Origin: Mycobacterium saskatchewanense
Lineage (GTDB): Bacteria > Actinomycetota > Actinomycetes > Mycobacteriales > Mycobacteriaceae
Direction of reading: 5' to 3'
NCBI RefSeq assembly: GCF_010729105.1
Contig: NZ_AP022573.1
Location: 5,828,001 to 5,892,000, forward strand
Length of the DNA stretch: 64,000 bases
The position numbers and the translations under genes are program-made. The notes below the pieces were generated by a model that did not search any database, was not told where the DNA came from, and worked only from the letters and a program-made list of their open reading frames with translations. Shown here piece by piece: positions 10,007-18,311 of this stretch (positions are counted from its first letter, which is position 1; every line of letters begins with the position of its first letter).

Positions 10007-11184
10007 GCACGGCCGACCTGGACGCCCGGGTCAAGGCACTGCTCCGCGAGCACGACCCCGCGACCGCCGACCCGCGAGATTTCCTTGGCGCGCAATACGA
10101 CGCGGGACTCGCCTGGGTGCACCTGCCGCCCGGTTTCGGCGGCCTCGGTCTGCCGCGGGCCGCGCAGGAGCGTGTCGACGCGCAACTGGCCGCCGCGGGC
10201 GCCCCGGTGGGCGGCACCGTCAAGAACTTCATCGGGATGGGCATGGCGGCGCCCACCATCGCGGCCTTCGGAACCGATGCGCAGAAGCGAAAGTTCCTGC
10301 GCCCGTTGTTCACCGGGGCGCACGTCTACTGCCAGCTGTTCAGCGAGCCGGGCGCCGGCTCCGACCTCGCGGGGGTCGCGACCCGGGCGGTGCGCGACGG
10401 TGACGGCTGGATCGTCAACGGCCAGAAGGTGTGGACGTCGATGGCGCAGCACGCGCAGATGGCCATCCTGGTCGCCCGGACCGACCCCACGGTGCCGAAG
10501 CACGCCGGCCTGACCTACTTCCTCTGCGACATGACGCAGCCCGGTGTGGACGTCCGGCCGCTGCGCCAGATCACCGGCGAGGCGGAGTTCAACGAGGTGT
10601 TCCTCACCGACGTCCGGGTGCCGGACGCGAACCGGCTGGGACCCGAGGGCGGCGGCTGGCGCGTCGCGACCACCACGCTGAACAACGAACGCGTCGCGAT
10701 CGGCGCCCGGACGGGCGCCCCGCGCGAAGGCGGCATCATCGGCAAAGTCGCCGAAGCCTGGCGGAACGAGCCGGAACTCCGCAATCCCGCGATGCACGAC
10801 GAGCTGATGCGGCTGTGGGTGGAGGCGGAGGTGCTCCGGCTAGCCGGTGAGCGGCTGGCGCAGCAGGCCAGCGCCGGGCAGCCGGGGCCCGAGGGTGCCG
10901 GCATGAAGGTGGCGTTCGCCAAGCTGGCACAAGCGGTTTCGGGCTTCGACATCGAGCTGCACGCCGAGGCCGGACTGCGCTACGACGACTGGACGATGCG
11001 CAGGACCGAGGTCGTCGACCTGATCGGGCGCGAGCCCGGCTATCGCTATCTGCGGGCGCGTGGCAACTCGATCGAGGGCGGCACCTCGGAAATCCTGCGC
11101 AACACCATCTCCGAGCGGATCCTCGGCCTGCCGGGCGAACACCGCGTCGACAAGGACGTCGCGTGGAAGGACCTGAACCGATGA
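10003..11184 (+). CDS. acyl-CoA dehydrogenase, catalytic subunit of a two-gene pair
   Basis: This 393-residue flavoenzyme has the FAD/substrate motifs CQLFSEPGAGSDLAG and WIVNGQKVWTS. The C-terminal SIEGGTSEILRNTISERILG carries the Glu found at the usual catalytic-base position of this family. It starts at GTG overlapping fabG5 and overlaps the next acyl-CoA dehydrogenase (ATGA). Two adjacent, unequal FadE proteins in mycobacteria commonly form an alpha2beta2 enzyme with one FAD site per pair. The acyl substrate is unknown; the FadD-carboxylase-FabG5 neighbours point to a dedicated acyl pathway. Confidence 0.9.
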   Translation: MSTADLDARVKALLREHDPATADPRDFLGAQYDAGLAWVHLPPGFGGLGLPRAAQERVDAQLAAAGAPVGGTVKNFIGMGMAAPTIAAFGTDAQKRKFLRPLFTGAHVYCQLFSEPGAGSDLAGVATRAVRDGDGWIVNGQKVWTSMAQHAQMAILVARTDPTVPKHAGLTYFLCDMTQPGVDVRPLRQITGEAEFNEVFLTDVRVPDANRLGPEGGGWRVATTTLNNERVAIGARTGAPREGGIIGKVAEAWRNEPELRNPAMHDELMRLWVEAEVLRLAGERLAQQASAGQPGPEGAGMKVAFAKLAQAVSGFDIELHAEAGLRYDDWTMRRTEVVDLIGREPGYRYLRARGNSIEGGTSEILRNTISERILGLPGEHRVDKDVAWKDLNR

Positions 11185-12275
11185 CCGTCGGCGACCTGCT
11201 GTACTCCGACACCGAGGAGGCGCTGCGGGACAGCGTTTCTCAGCTGTTCGCCGACCGCTGCCCGCCGGAGGTGGTGGCGCGCGCCTACGATGCTGAGCCG
11301 CAAGACTTTTCGACCGTCTGGCGAACGCTCGCCGCGGAGCTCGGCGTGGCGGGGTTGCTGGTTCCCGAGGCGCTCGGCGGCGCCGGTGCCGGCCCGCGCG
11401 AGGCGGCGGTCGTGCTGGAGGAGATCGGCAGGGCCGTCGGCCCCGTGCCGTTCCTGTCCAGCGCGGTCCTGGCCACGGTGGCACTGTTGCGCGCCGGCGA
11501 CACCGAGACCGTCCCCGCGCTGGCGCGCGGCGAGCTGACCGCCGCGCTGGCGGTGCCGTTGTCCACCGCGCCCGGCGACCCCGTGCCGGGGGTGAGCGCC
11601 GGCGCCAACGGCCTGACCGGAACGGTCACCAGCGTCGCCGGCGCGCGGGAGGCCGACGTGCTGGTCGTGCCAGTCGCCGCGGCGGGTGGCCTCGAGTTGC
11701 ACACCGTCCGTTGCCCCGCGGCCGGCGTGGAGGTGACCCCGCTGGTCGCCCTGGACATGACGAGGCCCCTTGCGGACGTGCGGTTCTCCGGGGCGGCGTC
11801 GTCGCGGGTGGGGCCGGCCGACGGGCCGATCGCCGCGGCGCTCGAGACGGGGGCGGCCCTGCTCGCGTCGGAGCAGCTCGGGGTGGCGCGGTGGTGCCTC
11901 GACACGACGCTGTCGTACGTCAAGCAGCGCAAGCAGTTCGGCCGCCTGATCGGCTCGTACCAGGCGATCAAGCACCGGCTGGCCGACCTGTGGTTCGAGG
12001 TGGGGGCGGCCACCGCGGCTGCCCGGTACGCCGCGGACGCGTGCGCCCGCGAAGACGACGCGGGCGTCGCCGCGGCGGTCGCACAGGCGTACTGCAGCGG
12101 CGTGGCCGTGCACGCCGCCGAGGAATGCGTGCAGCTGCACGGCGGCATCGGGATGACGTGGGAATATCCGGCGCACCTGTATCTCAAGCGGGCCAAGAGC
12201 GACCAACTCGCCCTGGGTACCGCCTACCGGCACCGCGCCAGGCTGGCCGAACTGGTCAACCTTCCAGTCGATTAA
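11181..12275 (+). CDS. acyl-CoA dehydrogenase, probable non-catalytic partner subunit
   Basis: The 364-residue protein begins at the ATG overlapping the previous stop rather than 18 nt upstream. It has the acyl-CoA dehydrogenase fold (SYVKQRKQFGRLIGSYQAIK, LHGGIGMTWEYPAHLYLKRA). However, the C-terminal segment reads DQLALGTAYRHR where the catalytic subunit has IEGGTSEIL, so the usual catalytic Glu is missing. That is the pattern of the partner subunit in heteromeric mycobacterial FadE enzymes. It is the last gene of the cluster; a degraded glycosyltransferase follows after 15 bp. Confidence 0.88.
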   Translation: MTVGDLLYSDTEEALRDSVSQLFADRCPPEVVARAYDAEPQDFSTVWRTLAAELGVAGLLVPEALGGAGAGPREAAVVLEEIGRAVGPVPFLSSAVLATVALLRAGDTETVPALARGELTAALAVPLSTAPGDPVPGVSAGANGLTGTVTSVAGAREADVLVVPVAAAGGLELHTVRCPAAGVEVTPLVALDMTRPLADVRFSGAASSRVGPADGPIAAALETGAALLASEQLGVARWCLDTTLSYVKQRKQFGRLIGSYQAIKHRLADLWFEVGAATAAARYAADACAREDDAGVAAAVAQAYCSGVAVHAAEECVQLHGGIGMTWEYPAHLYLKRAKSDQLALGTAYRHRARLAELVNLPVD

Positions 12276-12290
12276 CCAGGCGGATTGCGC

Positions 12291-12488
12291 ATGCGCGTGG
12301 TGTTGGCGACGTACGACTCGCGCGGCGGTGTGGAACCGTTGGTCGGGCTCGCGCTGGCGCTGCGTTCCGAGACACGGGCGCGGGCGGCGGCCGTTTCGGG
12401 CACAATCCGCACCGACGGGGCGGCCGTGGCGGCCCGGCTGCTGCTGAACGAGGTCAGCGGGCGCGAGCCGCCCCCGTCAGCGCGGTAG
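12291..12488 (+). pseudogene. glycosyltransferase (UGT/GT28-like) remnant with in-frame internal deletion
   Basis: The 65-codon ORF joins two ends of a much longer family. The N-terminus MRVVLATYDSRGGVEPLVGL is the typical opening of mycobacterial/vancomycin-type UGT glycosyltransferases. After about 26 residues the chain jumps to SGTIRTDGAAVAARLLLNEV, which resembles the extreme C-terminus of the same family. Roughly 350 residues, including the sugar-nucleotide site, are missing, so no enzyme activity is expected. The frame is intact, suggesting one deletion. Its 3' end overlaps the convergent hydrolase by 12 bp. Confidence 0.7.
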
Positions 12489-13217
12489 CGCCGCGCCGAA
12501 GACCTCCGTCATCGCCTGCCAATGCCGCTCGGCGGCGTCGGCGTCGTAGGGGCCGTTGTCGGGGACCGCGAACCCGTGGCCCGCCGAGTACCACTCGATG
12601 GTGTGCGTCACCCCGGCCGCCGTCAGCGCCTTGTCCAGCCGCTCGGCGTGGTCGGCGGTGAACGACGCGTCGTCATGGGCGCCACCCACGTACACCGTGG
12701 CGCTGATCCGGTCGGCCAGCAGGTGCGGGCTGTCTTCGGTGTCGCTCACCAGGCCGCCGCCGTGGAAGGACGCCGCCGCGGCCACGCGATCCGGCAGCCG
12801 CCCCGCCACCACCAGCGACGTCCGGCCGCCCATGCAGTAGCCGCACACGCCGAATCGGTCCCCCGAGACCTCGGGGCGGTTGGACAGGTAGTCGAAGAAG
12901 GCGCGGGCGTCGGCGGCCATCCTGTCCGGCGTGACGCTGCCGATCATCCCGAACAACCGCTTGCGTTCCTGCGGGTCGCCGAAGACGGTAGCCATGTCGA
13001 AGGGGGCCCAGTCACCGCTGCGGTAGTACACGTCGGGAAGCAGCACGGCGTAACCGAAACCGGCAAGCTTGGCGGCCATCTCGTCGAAAGTGTCGCGGAC
13101 TCCGCCGGCGTCGCAGTACATGACTATTCCCGGCCACGGGCCGGGGCCTTCGGGGGTGAACAGTCGGACGGGACAGCTGCCGTCGGCGGTGGCGATGGTG
13201 TCGGTGATCTTCGGCAT
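12477..13217 (-). CDS. dienelactone hydrolase family protein (Rv2765-like)
   Basis: The 246-residue alpha/beta hydrolase has the DLH nucleophile motif GYCMGG with Cys128, PDVYYRSGDW near the substrate pocket, and the catalytic His in SAGHGFAVPD. DLH enzymes hydrolyse dienelactones or related cyclic esters in the cytosol; the physiological substrate of mycobacterial members is not established. The -10-like TACAAC (13225-13230) lies 7 nt before the ATG, so the transcript may be leaderless. The promoter abuts the 55-bp repeat array shared with thyA. Confidence 0.88.
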   Translation of the reverse strand: MPKITDTIATADGSCPVRLFTPEGPGPWPGIVMYCDAGGVRDTFDEMAAKLAGFGYAVLLPDVYYRSGDWAPFDMATVFGDPQERKRLFGMIGSVTPDRMAADARAFFDYLSNRPEVSGDRFGVCGYCMGGRTSLVVAGRLPDRVAAAASFHGGGLVSDTEDSPHLLADRISATVYVGGAHDDASFTADHAERLDKALTAAGVTHTIEWYSAGHGFAVPDNGPYDADAAERHWQAMTEVFGAALPR

Positions 13218-13243
13218 GGTCTTTGTTGTACTCCTGGGCTCGC

Positions 13244-13495
13244 GGCGTCGACCCGCCGCGCTTGCGATCGACGCGGAATTGATGGCGTCGACCCGCCGCG
13301 CCCGGCTTCGCCGCGCTTGCGATCGACGCGGAATTGATGGCGTCGACCCGCCGCGCCCGGCTTCGCCGCGCTTGCGATCGACGCGGAATCTTTGGCGTCG
13401 ACCCGCCGCGCCCGGCTTCGCCGCGCTTGCGATCGACGCGGAATCTTTGGCGTCGACCCGCCGCGCCCGGCTTCGCCGCGCTTGCGATCGACGCT
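13244..13495. repeat. tandem array of 55-bp units between divergent promoters
   Basis: Four units begin at 13284, 13339, 13394 and 13449, exactly 55 bp apart. A first, shorter copy starts at 13244 and lacks 15 bp. Each unit starts GGCGTCGACCC and ends ATCGACGC, so the ends form a 7-bp inverted repeat (GCGTCGA/TCGACGC). The spacer between units is either GGAATTGAT or GGAATCTTT. The array fills the space between the -10 elements of the hydrolase gene and thyA. Near-identity of copies suggests recent expansion and a VNTR-like locus. Confidence 0.92.
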
Positions 13496-13500
13496 AAGCT
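13495..13500 (+). promoter_or_regulatory. -10 element of thyA, leaderless
   Basis: TAAGCT lies 6 nt upstream of the thyA GTG and would start the transcript at or next to the start codon. The region where a -35 contact would occur is inside the last 55-bp repeat. Changes in that unit, though probably not copy number itself, could touch the promoter. Confidence 0.5.
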
Positions 13501-13506
13501 GGCCGC

Positions 13507-14307
13507 GTGCCGATCCCCACGCCCTACGAGGGCCTGCTGCGCGTGGTACTCGAGCGAGGCACGGCGAAATCCGACCGCACCGGCACCGGAACCCGCAGCC
13601 TGTTCGGCCAGCAGCTGCGCTACGACCTCTCGGCCGGCTTCCCGCTGATTACCACCAAGAAGGTGCACATCAAGTCGGTCGTGTACGAGTTGCTGTGGTT
13701 TCTGCGCGGGGATTCCAACGTCGGCTGGCTGCAGGAACGCGGCGTCACCATCTGGGACGAATGGGCAAGTCCCGCAGGCGATCTCGGACCCGTCTACGGC
13801 GTGCAATGGCGCTCCTGGCCCACCCCGTCGGGCGAGCACATCGACCAGATCAGCGCCGCGCTGCACCTGTTGCGCACCGACCCCGACTCGAGGCGCATCA
13901 TCGTGTCGGCGTGGAACGTCGGCGACATCCCGCGCATGGCGCTCCCGCCGTGCCACGCGTTCTTCCAGTTCTATGTGGCCGACGGCCGGCTAAGCTGCCA
14001 GCTCTACCAGCGCAGCGCCGACCTGTTCCTCGGCGTCCCCTTCAACATCGCCAGCTACGCCCTGCTGACCCACATGATGGCCGCGCAGGCCGGCCTCGAG
14101 GTCGGCGAGTTCGTCTGGACCGGCGGCGACTGCCACATCTACGACAATCACGTCGAACAGGCGCGGCTGCAACTGAGCCGCGAGCCCAGGCCATACCCCG
14201 AACTCGTTCTGGCCCATCGCGATTCGATCTTCGACTACACCTACGACGACGTCGTCGTGAAGAATTACGATCCGCACCCGGCGATCAAAGCCCCTGTCGC
14301 TGTATGA
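13507..14307 (+). CDS. thyA: thymidylate synthase (folate-dependent, ThyA)
   Basis: The 266-residue enzyme methylates dUMP to dTMP with methylene-tetrahydrofolate, producing dihydrofolate. Seen: the GTRSLFG dUMP-phosphate loop, the nucleophile Cys149 in [12 protein letters not shown], the [13 protein letters not shown] motif and the C-terminal APVAV end that closes the active site. It begins with GTG and probably has no 5' leader. Its stop overlaps the dfrA start (ATGA), coupling it to the enzyme that recycles its dihydrofolate product. A second, unrelated synthase (thyX) lies about 5 kb downstream. Confidence 0.97.
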   Translation: MPIPTPYEGLLRVVLERGTAKSDRTGTGTRSLFGQQLRYDLSAGFPLITTKKVHIKSVVYELLWFLRGDSNVGWLQERGVTIWDEWASPAGDLGPVYGVQWRSWPTPSGEHIDQISAALHLLRTDPDSRRIIVSAWNVGDIPRMALPPCHAFFQFYVADGRLSCQLYQRSADLFLGVPFNIASYALLTHMMAAQAGLEVGEFVWTGGDCHIYDNHVEQARLQLSREPRPYPELVLAHRDSIFDYTYDDVVVKNYDPHPAIKAPVAV

Positions 14308-14798
14308 CGCCCACCGCGGATGTGGGCCTGGTCTGGGCCCAGTCGACGTCGGGTGTCATCGGCCGCGGGGGCGACATCCCCTGGCACCTGCCCGAGGACT
14401 TGGCGCGCTTCAAACAGGTGACCATCGGTCACACGGTGGTCATGGGCCGGCGCACCTGGGAGTCGTTGCCGGCCAAGGTTCGGCCGTTGCCGGGCCGCAG
14501 GAACGTCGTGCTGTCCCGCCAGGCCGACTTCAGCGCCGACGGAGCCGAGGTGCTGCCCTCGCTGGAGCGGGCGTTGACCGACCCGGAGGCGTGGGTCATC
14601 GGCGGCGAACAGATCTACCTGCTGGCGCTGCCGCACGCGACCCGCTGCGAGGTCACCGAGGTCGACATCGAGGTGCCGCGCGACGACGACGACGCGCTGG
14701 CGCCGGTGCTCGACGAGGCGTGGGTCGGCGAGGCGGGGGAGTGGCAGGTCAGCCGCACGGGGCTGCGCTACCGCTTTCACAGCTATCGTCGGCCCTGA
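14304..14798 (+). CDS. dfrA: dihydrofolate reductase
   Basis: The 164-residue enzyme reduces dihydrofolate to tetrahydrofolate with NADPH and is the trimethoprim target class. Seen: [20 protein letters not shown] with the catalytic acidic region following (LPEDLARFK), the NADPH phosphate-binding [11 protein letters not shown], and [12 protein letters not shown]. It is slightly longer than the Mtb enzyme (159 residues as I recall). The ATG overlaps the thyA stop, so the pair is co-translated. Confidence 0.96.
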   Translation: MTPTADVGLVWAQSTSGVIGRGGDIPWHLPEDLARFKQVTIGHTVVMGRRTWESLPAKVRPLPGRRNVVLSRQADFSADGAEVLPSLERALTDPEAWVIGGEQIYLLALPHATRCEVTEVDIEVPRDDDDALAPVLDEAWVGEAGEWQVSRTGLRYRFHSYRRP

Positions 14799-14891
14799 GC
14801 GCTGGTCTCCTGCCCGACGGCGGGAGCTGACATACTCGGACTCGGGGGTCGGTCTCATCGGTTGTACGGCGATTCTTCAGAAGGGGGGCAT

Positions 14892-15644
14892 ATGGCAGTG
14901 ATCACCGAACCCGCAAAGACGTTCTCGCGCAAGTTCTTGGGCTACGACCCGGCTGCGGTGGAGTCGCACATCGAGGTGCTGACCACCAAACAGAAGCTGC
15001 TGCTCGACGACGTCGAGAGCCTGCGCGCCCGGCTCAGGGACTCCGGCGACGAGGTGGCGGCGCTGCGCAAGGAGGTCGCCGTCCTCACGGACACCTCGCC
15101 CGCGCCCCACGCGATGCAGCAACGGATGGCGAAGATGCTCCGCCGCGCGGTCGACGAGGTGGCCGAGATGCAGGCCGAGGCTCGGGCTGAGGCGGATGCG
15201 CTGGTCGCGGCGGCCGAAGCCGACGCCGAGGCCGAGCAGCGGAAGTCGAAGGAGCTGCTGGCGGACATGGCCGAGCAGCTGAAGGCGCTGAAGGCCGAAT
15301 ACGAGGAAACCAAGAAGAAGCAGGACGACGAGCTGGCCGGCCTGCGCGCCGAAACCCAGTCGTCGATCGAGGAGGCGTGGCAGGAAGCCCAGCGAGAGCG
15401 CGATCAGCTCCTCGCCGACGCCAAGCAGGAGGCCGACCACTACCGCGAGCAGGCCCGGCGTGCGGTGGACGAGGCAACCCAGCAACGGATCAAGGTGCTC
15501 GAGCAACTGATGGGCGTCTACCGCGATCTGGAGCCGGTCCCGGCCGCCCTGGAATCGGCATACAAAGAACGAAAGAACGCGCCCGAGGCGGGCCGCGAAG
15601 CGGACGGTGTCATGCCGCTGGAGCGCAAAGTCAGCGCGGGGTGA
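14892..15644 (+). CDS. DivIVA/Wag31-like coiled-coil protein
   Basis: The 250-residue acidic protein starts at an ATG after GAAGGGGGG, which decides the start. The N-terminal FSRKFLGYDPAAVESHIEVL resembles the DivIVA lipid-binding crossed-helix motif. It is followed by almost continuous heptad-type coiled coil rich in Glu, Ala and Lys (about 30-220). No catalytic domain is present. DivIVA-domain proteins mark curved membrane at poles and septa and scaffold cell-wall enzymes; that role is inferred here from the N-terminal match only. Wag31 itself would be encoded elsewhere. Confidence 0.75.
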   Translation: MAVITEPAKTFSRKFLGYDPAAVESHIEVLTTKQKLLLDDVESLRARLRDSGDEVAALRKEVAVLTDTSPAPHAMQQRMAKMLRRAVDEVAEMQAEARAEADALVAAAEADAEAEQRKSKELLADMAEQLKALKAEYEETKKKQDDELAGLRAETQSSIEEAWQEAQRERDQLLADAKQEADHYREQARRAVDEATQQRIKVLEQLMGVYRDLEPVPAALESAYKERKNAPEAGREADGVMPLERKVSAG

Positions 15645-15681
15645 GCGGTCGCTTTCCACCGGCGACCGGTATTGTCGGCCC

Positions 15682-16908
15682 GTGCCGGCCCGTAATCCCA
15701 GGCTGACCGCCGCGCAGGCCCGGCGGATAGCCGTTGCGGCGCAAGGACTTACCGAGCCGCGGCCCGTCGGCGCGGTCACCCGCGCGCACCTGCGCCGCCT
15801 GATCTCGAGAATCCAGGTGCTGCAACTGGATTCGGTCTCGGTGGCGGTCCGCGCCCATTACGCGCCGGTGTTCAGCCGGCTCGGTCCGTATGACCGCGAC
15901 GTGCTCGACCGCGCCGCCTGGGGCCCGCGCTCGGCGCGGCTGCTGGCCGAATACTGGGCCCACGAGGCCGCGCTGGTCGCCGTCGACGACTGGCCGCTGC
16001 TGCGGTGGCGCATGCGCCAGTACCGGCACGGCCGCTGGGGCACCCACATCGTCAAGGCCAACCCGCGGCTCGTCGACGACGTCGTCGCCGCGGTCGCCGA
16101 ACTGGGCCCCAGCACCGCGGGCCAGATCGAGGCGCACCTGGCGGCCGAGCCACGGCGCAGGAAGGGCGCTTGGTGGAACCGGAGCGACACCAAGTGGGTG
16201 GCCGAGGCGCTGTTCGCGGCCGGGGTGCTGACCACGGCCACCCGGGTCGGCTTCGCGCGCCACTACGACCTGGTGGAACGGGTGCTGCCGGCCGAGGTGC
16301 TGGCCCGTGAGGTCGATGACGACGAGGCCGTCCGCGCCCTCACGCTGCGGGCCGCCACCGCGCTGGGCGTGGGGACCGAGGCCGACATCCGCGATTACTT
16401 CCGGCTCTCGGCGCAGCAGACCAAGCCGGCGATCGCCGATCTGCTGGCCACCGGCGAGATCGAGCGGGTTGAGCTCGACGGCTGGGCCGCGCCGGCGTAC
16501 CTACGTGCGGGCCGGACGGTGCCGCGCGCCGACCGCGGCACCGCGCTGCTGTGCCCGTTCGATCCGTTGATCTTCTTCCGTCCCCGGGTCGAGCGGCTGT
16601 TCGGGTTCCACTACCGCATCGAGATCTACACCCCGGCGCACCAGCGCCGTTACGGGTACTACGTGTGGCCGCTGCTCCTCGACGGTCACCTGGTGGCGCG
16701 GGTGGACCTCAAGGCCGACCGCACCGCCAATGTCCTACAGGTGGTGGGCGCCTTCGGTGAGCCCGACGCCCCGCCGGGGCGGGTCGCCGCGGCCCTCGCC
16801 GGCGAGCTCGAGTCGATGGCGGCATGGCTCGGCCTTGGTGGATTCGATGTCTCCGACCGCGGTGACCTGGCCGGGGAGTTGCGCGTGGCGGCGCGGCGGG
16901 CCGGCTGA
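15682..16908 (+). CDS. winged-helix (HTH_42) protein of the AlkZ/YcaQ DNA glycosylase family
   Basis: The 408-residue protein starts at GTG; TATTGT 6 nt upstream is a leaderless -10. The sequence LISRIQVLQLDSVSVAVRAH followed by YAPVFSRLGPYDRDVLDRA is the hallmark N-terminus of the winged-helix family that includes the crosslink-unhooking glycosylases AlkZ and YcaQ. Tandem winged helices continue to about 300, ending with a beta-rich domain (LLCPFDPLIFFRPRVERLFG). If active, it would excise bulky or crosslinked bases. It is not certain which subclass it is. Its stop overlaps hsdM (TGATG). Confidence 0.75.
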   Translation: MPARNPRLTAAQARRIAVAAQGLTEPRPVGAVTRAHLRRLISRIQVLQLDSVSVAVRAHYAPVFSRLGPYDRDVLDRAAWGPRSARLLAEYWAHEAALVAVDDWPLLRWRMRQYRHGRWGTHIVKANPRLVDDVVAAVAELGPSTAGQIEAHLAAEPRRRKGAWWNRSDTKWVAEALFAAGVLTTATRVGFARHYDLVERVLPAEVLAREVDDDEAVRALTLRAATALGVGTEADIRDYFRLSAQQTKPAIADLLATGEIERVELDGWAAPAYLRAGRTVPRADRGTALLCPFDPLIFFRPRVERLFGFHYRIEIYTPAHQRRYGYYVWPLLLDGHLVARVDLKADRTANVLQVVGAFGEPDAPPGRVAAALAGELESMAAWLGLGGFDVSDRGDLAGELRVAARRAG

Positions 16909-18311
16909 TGGACACCGGTAAGGAGCTCGCGGACACGCTGTGGAAGGCGGCCAACAAGCTGCGGGGGTCGTTGCCCGCCGGCCAGTACAAGGACGTCATC
17001 CTCGGGCTGGTGTTCCTCAAGCACGCATCGGACATCCACTGGAAGTCGTTGGCGGACAATGCCGGATCGCCTGACATCGGCAGCCTCGCCGACGAGGCGA
17101 CGGCCGCGGTGATGGCCTCGAACCCGTCGCTGTCGCACATGGTGCCGCGGTCCTACGGGGGTCTCGATCCGCGCCGCCTCGGTGAGCTGGTGAGGTTGCT
17201 CGACGACGCGCGACTGGGCGGGCGGGGTGGCCGCGCGGCGCGGGACCTGATGGGCGAGGTCTACGAGTACTTCCTCGGCAACTTCGCGCGCGCAGAAGGC
17301 AGGCGTGGAGGCGAATTCTTCACCCCGCCCAGCCTCGTGCGGGTGCTCGTGGAGGTGCTCGAGCCGGCGCGCGGACGGGTGTACGACCCGTGCTGCGGAT
17401 CGGGCGGGATGTTCGTGCAGACGGAGAACTTCATCGTCGAGCAGCGCGCCGACCCGTCGGGCGTCTCGCTGTACGGGCAGGAGAGCGTCGAGCAGACGTG
17501 GCGGATAGCCAAGATGAACCTCGCCGTGCACGGCATTGACAACGCGGGGCTGGGGGACCGGTGGGCCGACACCTTCGTCGACGACCTGCACGCCGGCACG
17601 CAGATGGACTACGTCATGGCCAATCCGCCCTTCAACGTCCGGGACTGGGCCCGCGACGAACGAGACCCGCGCTGGCGCTTCGGCGTTCCCCCCGCCCGCA
17701 ACGCCAATTACGCGTGGATCCAGCACATCCTGGCCAAGCTGGCCCCCGGCGGAAAGGCCGGCGTGGTGATGGCCAACGGTTCCATGTCGTCGAATGCGGC
17801 CGGGGAGGGCGAGATCCGGGCCCGCATCGTCGACGCGGACCTGGTGTCGTGCATGGTGGCGTTGCCCGCACAGCTGTTCCGCAGCACCTCGATCCCGGTG
17901 TGCCTGTGGTTCTTCGCCATGGCCAAGGGTGACCGATCGGGGCAGGTGTTGTTCGTCGACGCGCGCGACCTGGGCCAGCTGGTGGACCGCGCCGAACGCG
18001 CGCTCGGCGACGACGACGTCGCCCGGATCGGCGACACCTACCACGCGTGGAGCGGATCGCGGTCGGCGGCCGCCAAAGGGCTTGTCTACGAGGATGTCCC
18101 GGGGTTCTGTCGGTCGGTGTCGCTGGACGAGATCAGGTCGTCGGAATATGCGCTGACCCCGGGACGGTATGTGGGCGCGCCCGCGACCGAGGCCGACGGG
18201 GAGCCCCCCGAGGCCAGGATCGCGCGGGTCACCGGCGACCTGCTGACGGCGCTCGACGAGTCGGCGCGGCTGGAAAAGGTGGTGCGCGACCACGTGCAGG
18301 GTCTGCAATGA
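16908..18311 (+). CDS. hsdM: type I restriction-modification system N6-adenine methyltransferase subunit
   Basis: The 467-residue HsdM has an N-terminal helical domain (KELADTLWKAANKLRGSLP), SAM-binding motif I DPCCGSGGMF (160-169) and catalytic motif IV NPPF (239-242). With HsdS it methylates adenine in a bipartite recognition site. The start overlaps the previous stop by one base and the end overlaps hsdS (ATGA). No hsdR nuclease is present on either side in this window, as in Mtb, where I recall this locus being an orphan methylase. A role in epigenetic marking rather than restriction is therefore likely. Confidence 0.93.
   Translation: MDTGKELADTLWKAANKLRGSLPAGQYKDVILGLVFLKHASDIHWKSLADNAGSPDIGSLADEATAAVMASNPSLSHMVPRSYGGLDPRRLGELVRLLDDARLGGRGGRAARDLMGEVYEYFLGNFARAEGRRGGEFFTPPSLVRVLVEVLEPARGRVYDPCCGSGGMFVQTENFIVEQRADPSGVSLYGQESVEQTWRIAKMNLAVHGIDNAGLGDRWADTFVDDLHAGTQMDYVMANPPFNVRDWARDERDPRWRFGVPPARNANYAWIQHILAKLAPGGKAGVVMANGSMSSNAAGEGEIRARIVDADLVSCMVALPAQLFRSTSIPVCLWFFAMAKGDRSGQVLFVDARDLGQLVDRAERALGDDDVARIGDTYHAWSGSRSAAAKGLVYEDVPGFCRSVSLDEIRSSEYALTPGRYVGAPATEADGEPPEARIARVTGDLLTALDESARLEKVVRDHVQGLQ

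Noticed and set aside
13244..13495. CRISPR array
   Set aside because: The 55-bp units are contiguous tandem copies with no unique spacers and no cas genes nearby.
13235..14303. N-terminal extensions of thyA or dfrA frames through the repeat array
   Set aside because: The frames are open only because the 55-bp repeats are GC-rich; the conserved protein starts are at 13507 and 14304.
16686..18308. Long minus-strand frame opposite hsdM
   Set aside because: Antisense frame over clear HsdM motifs; no family features.
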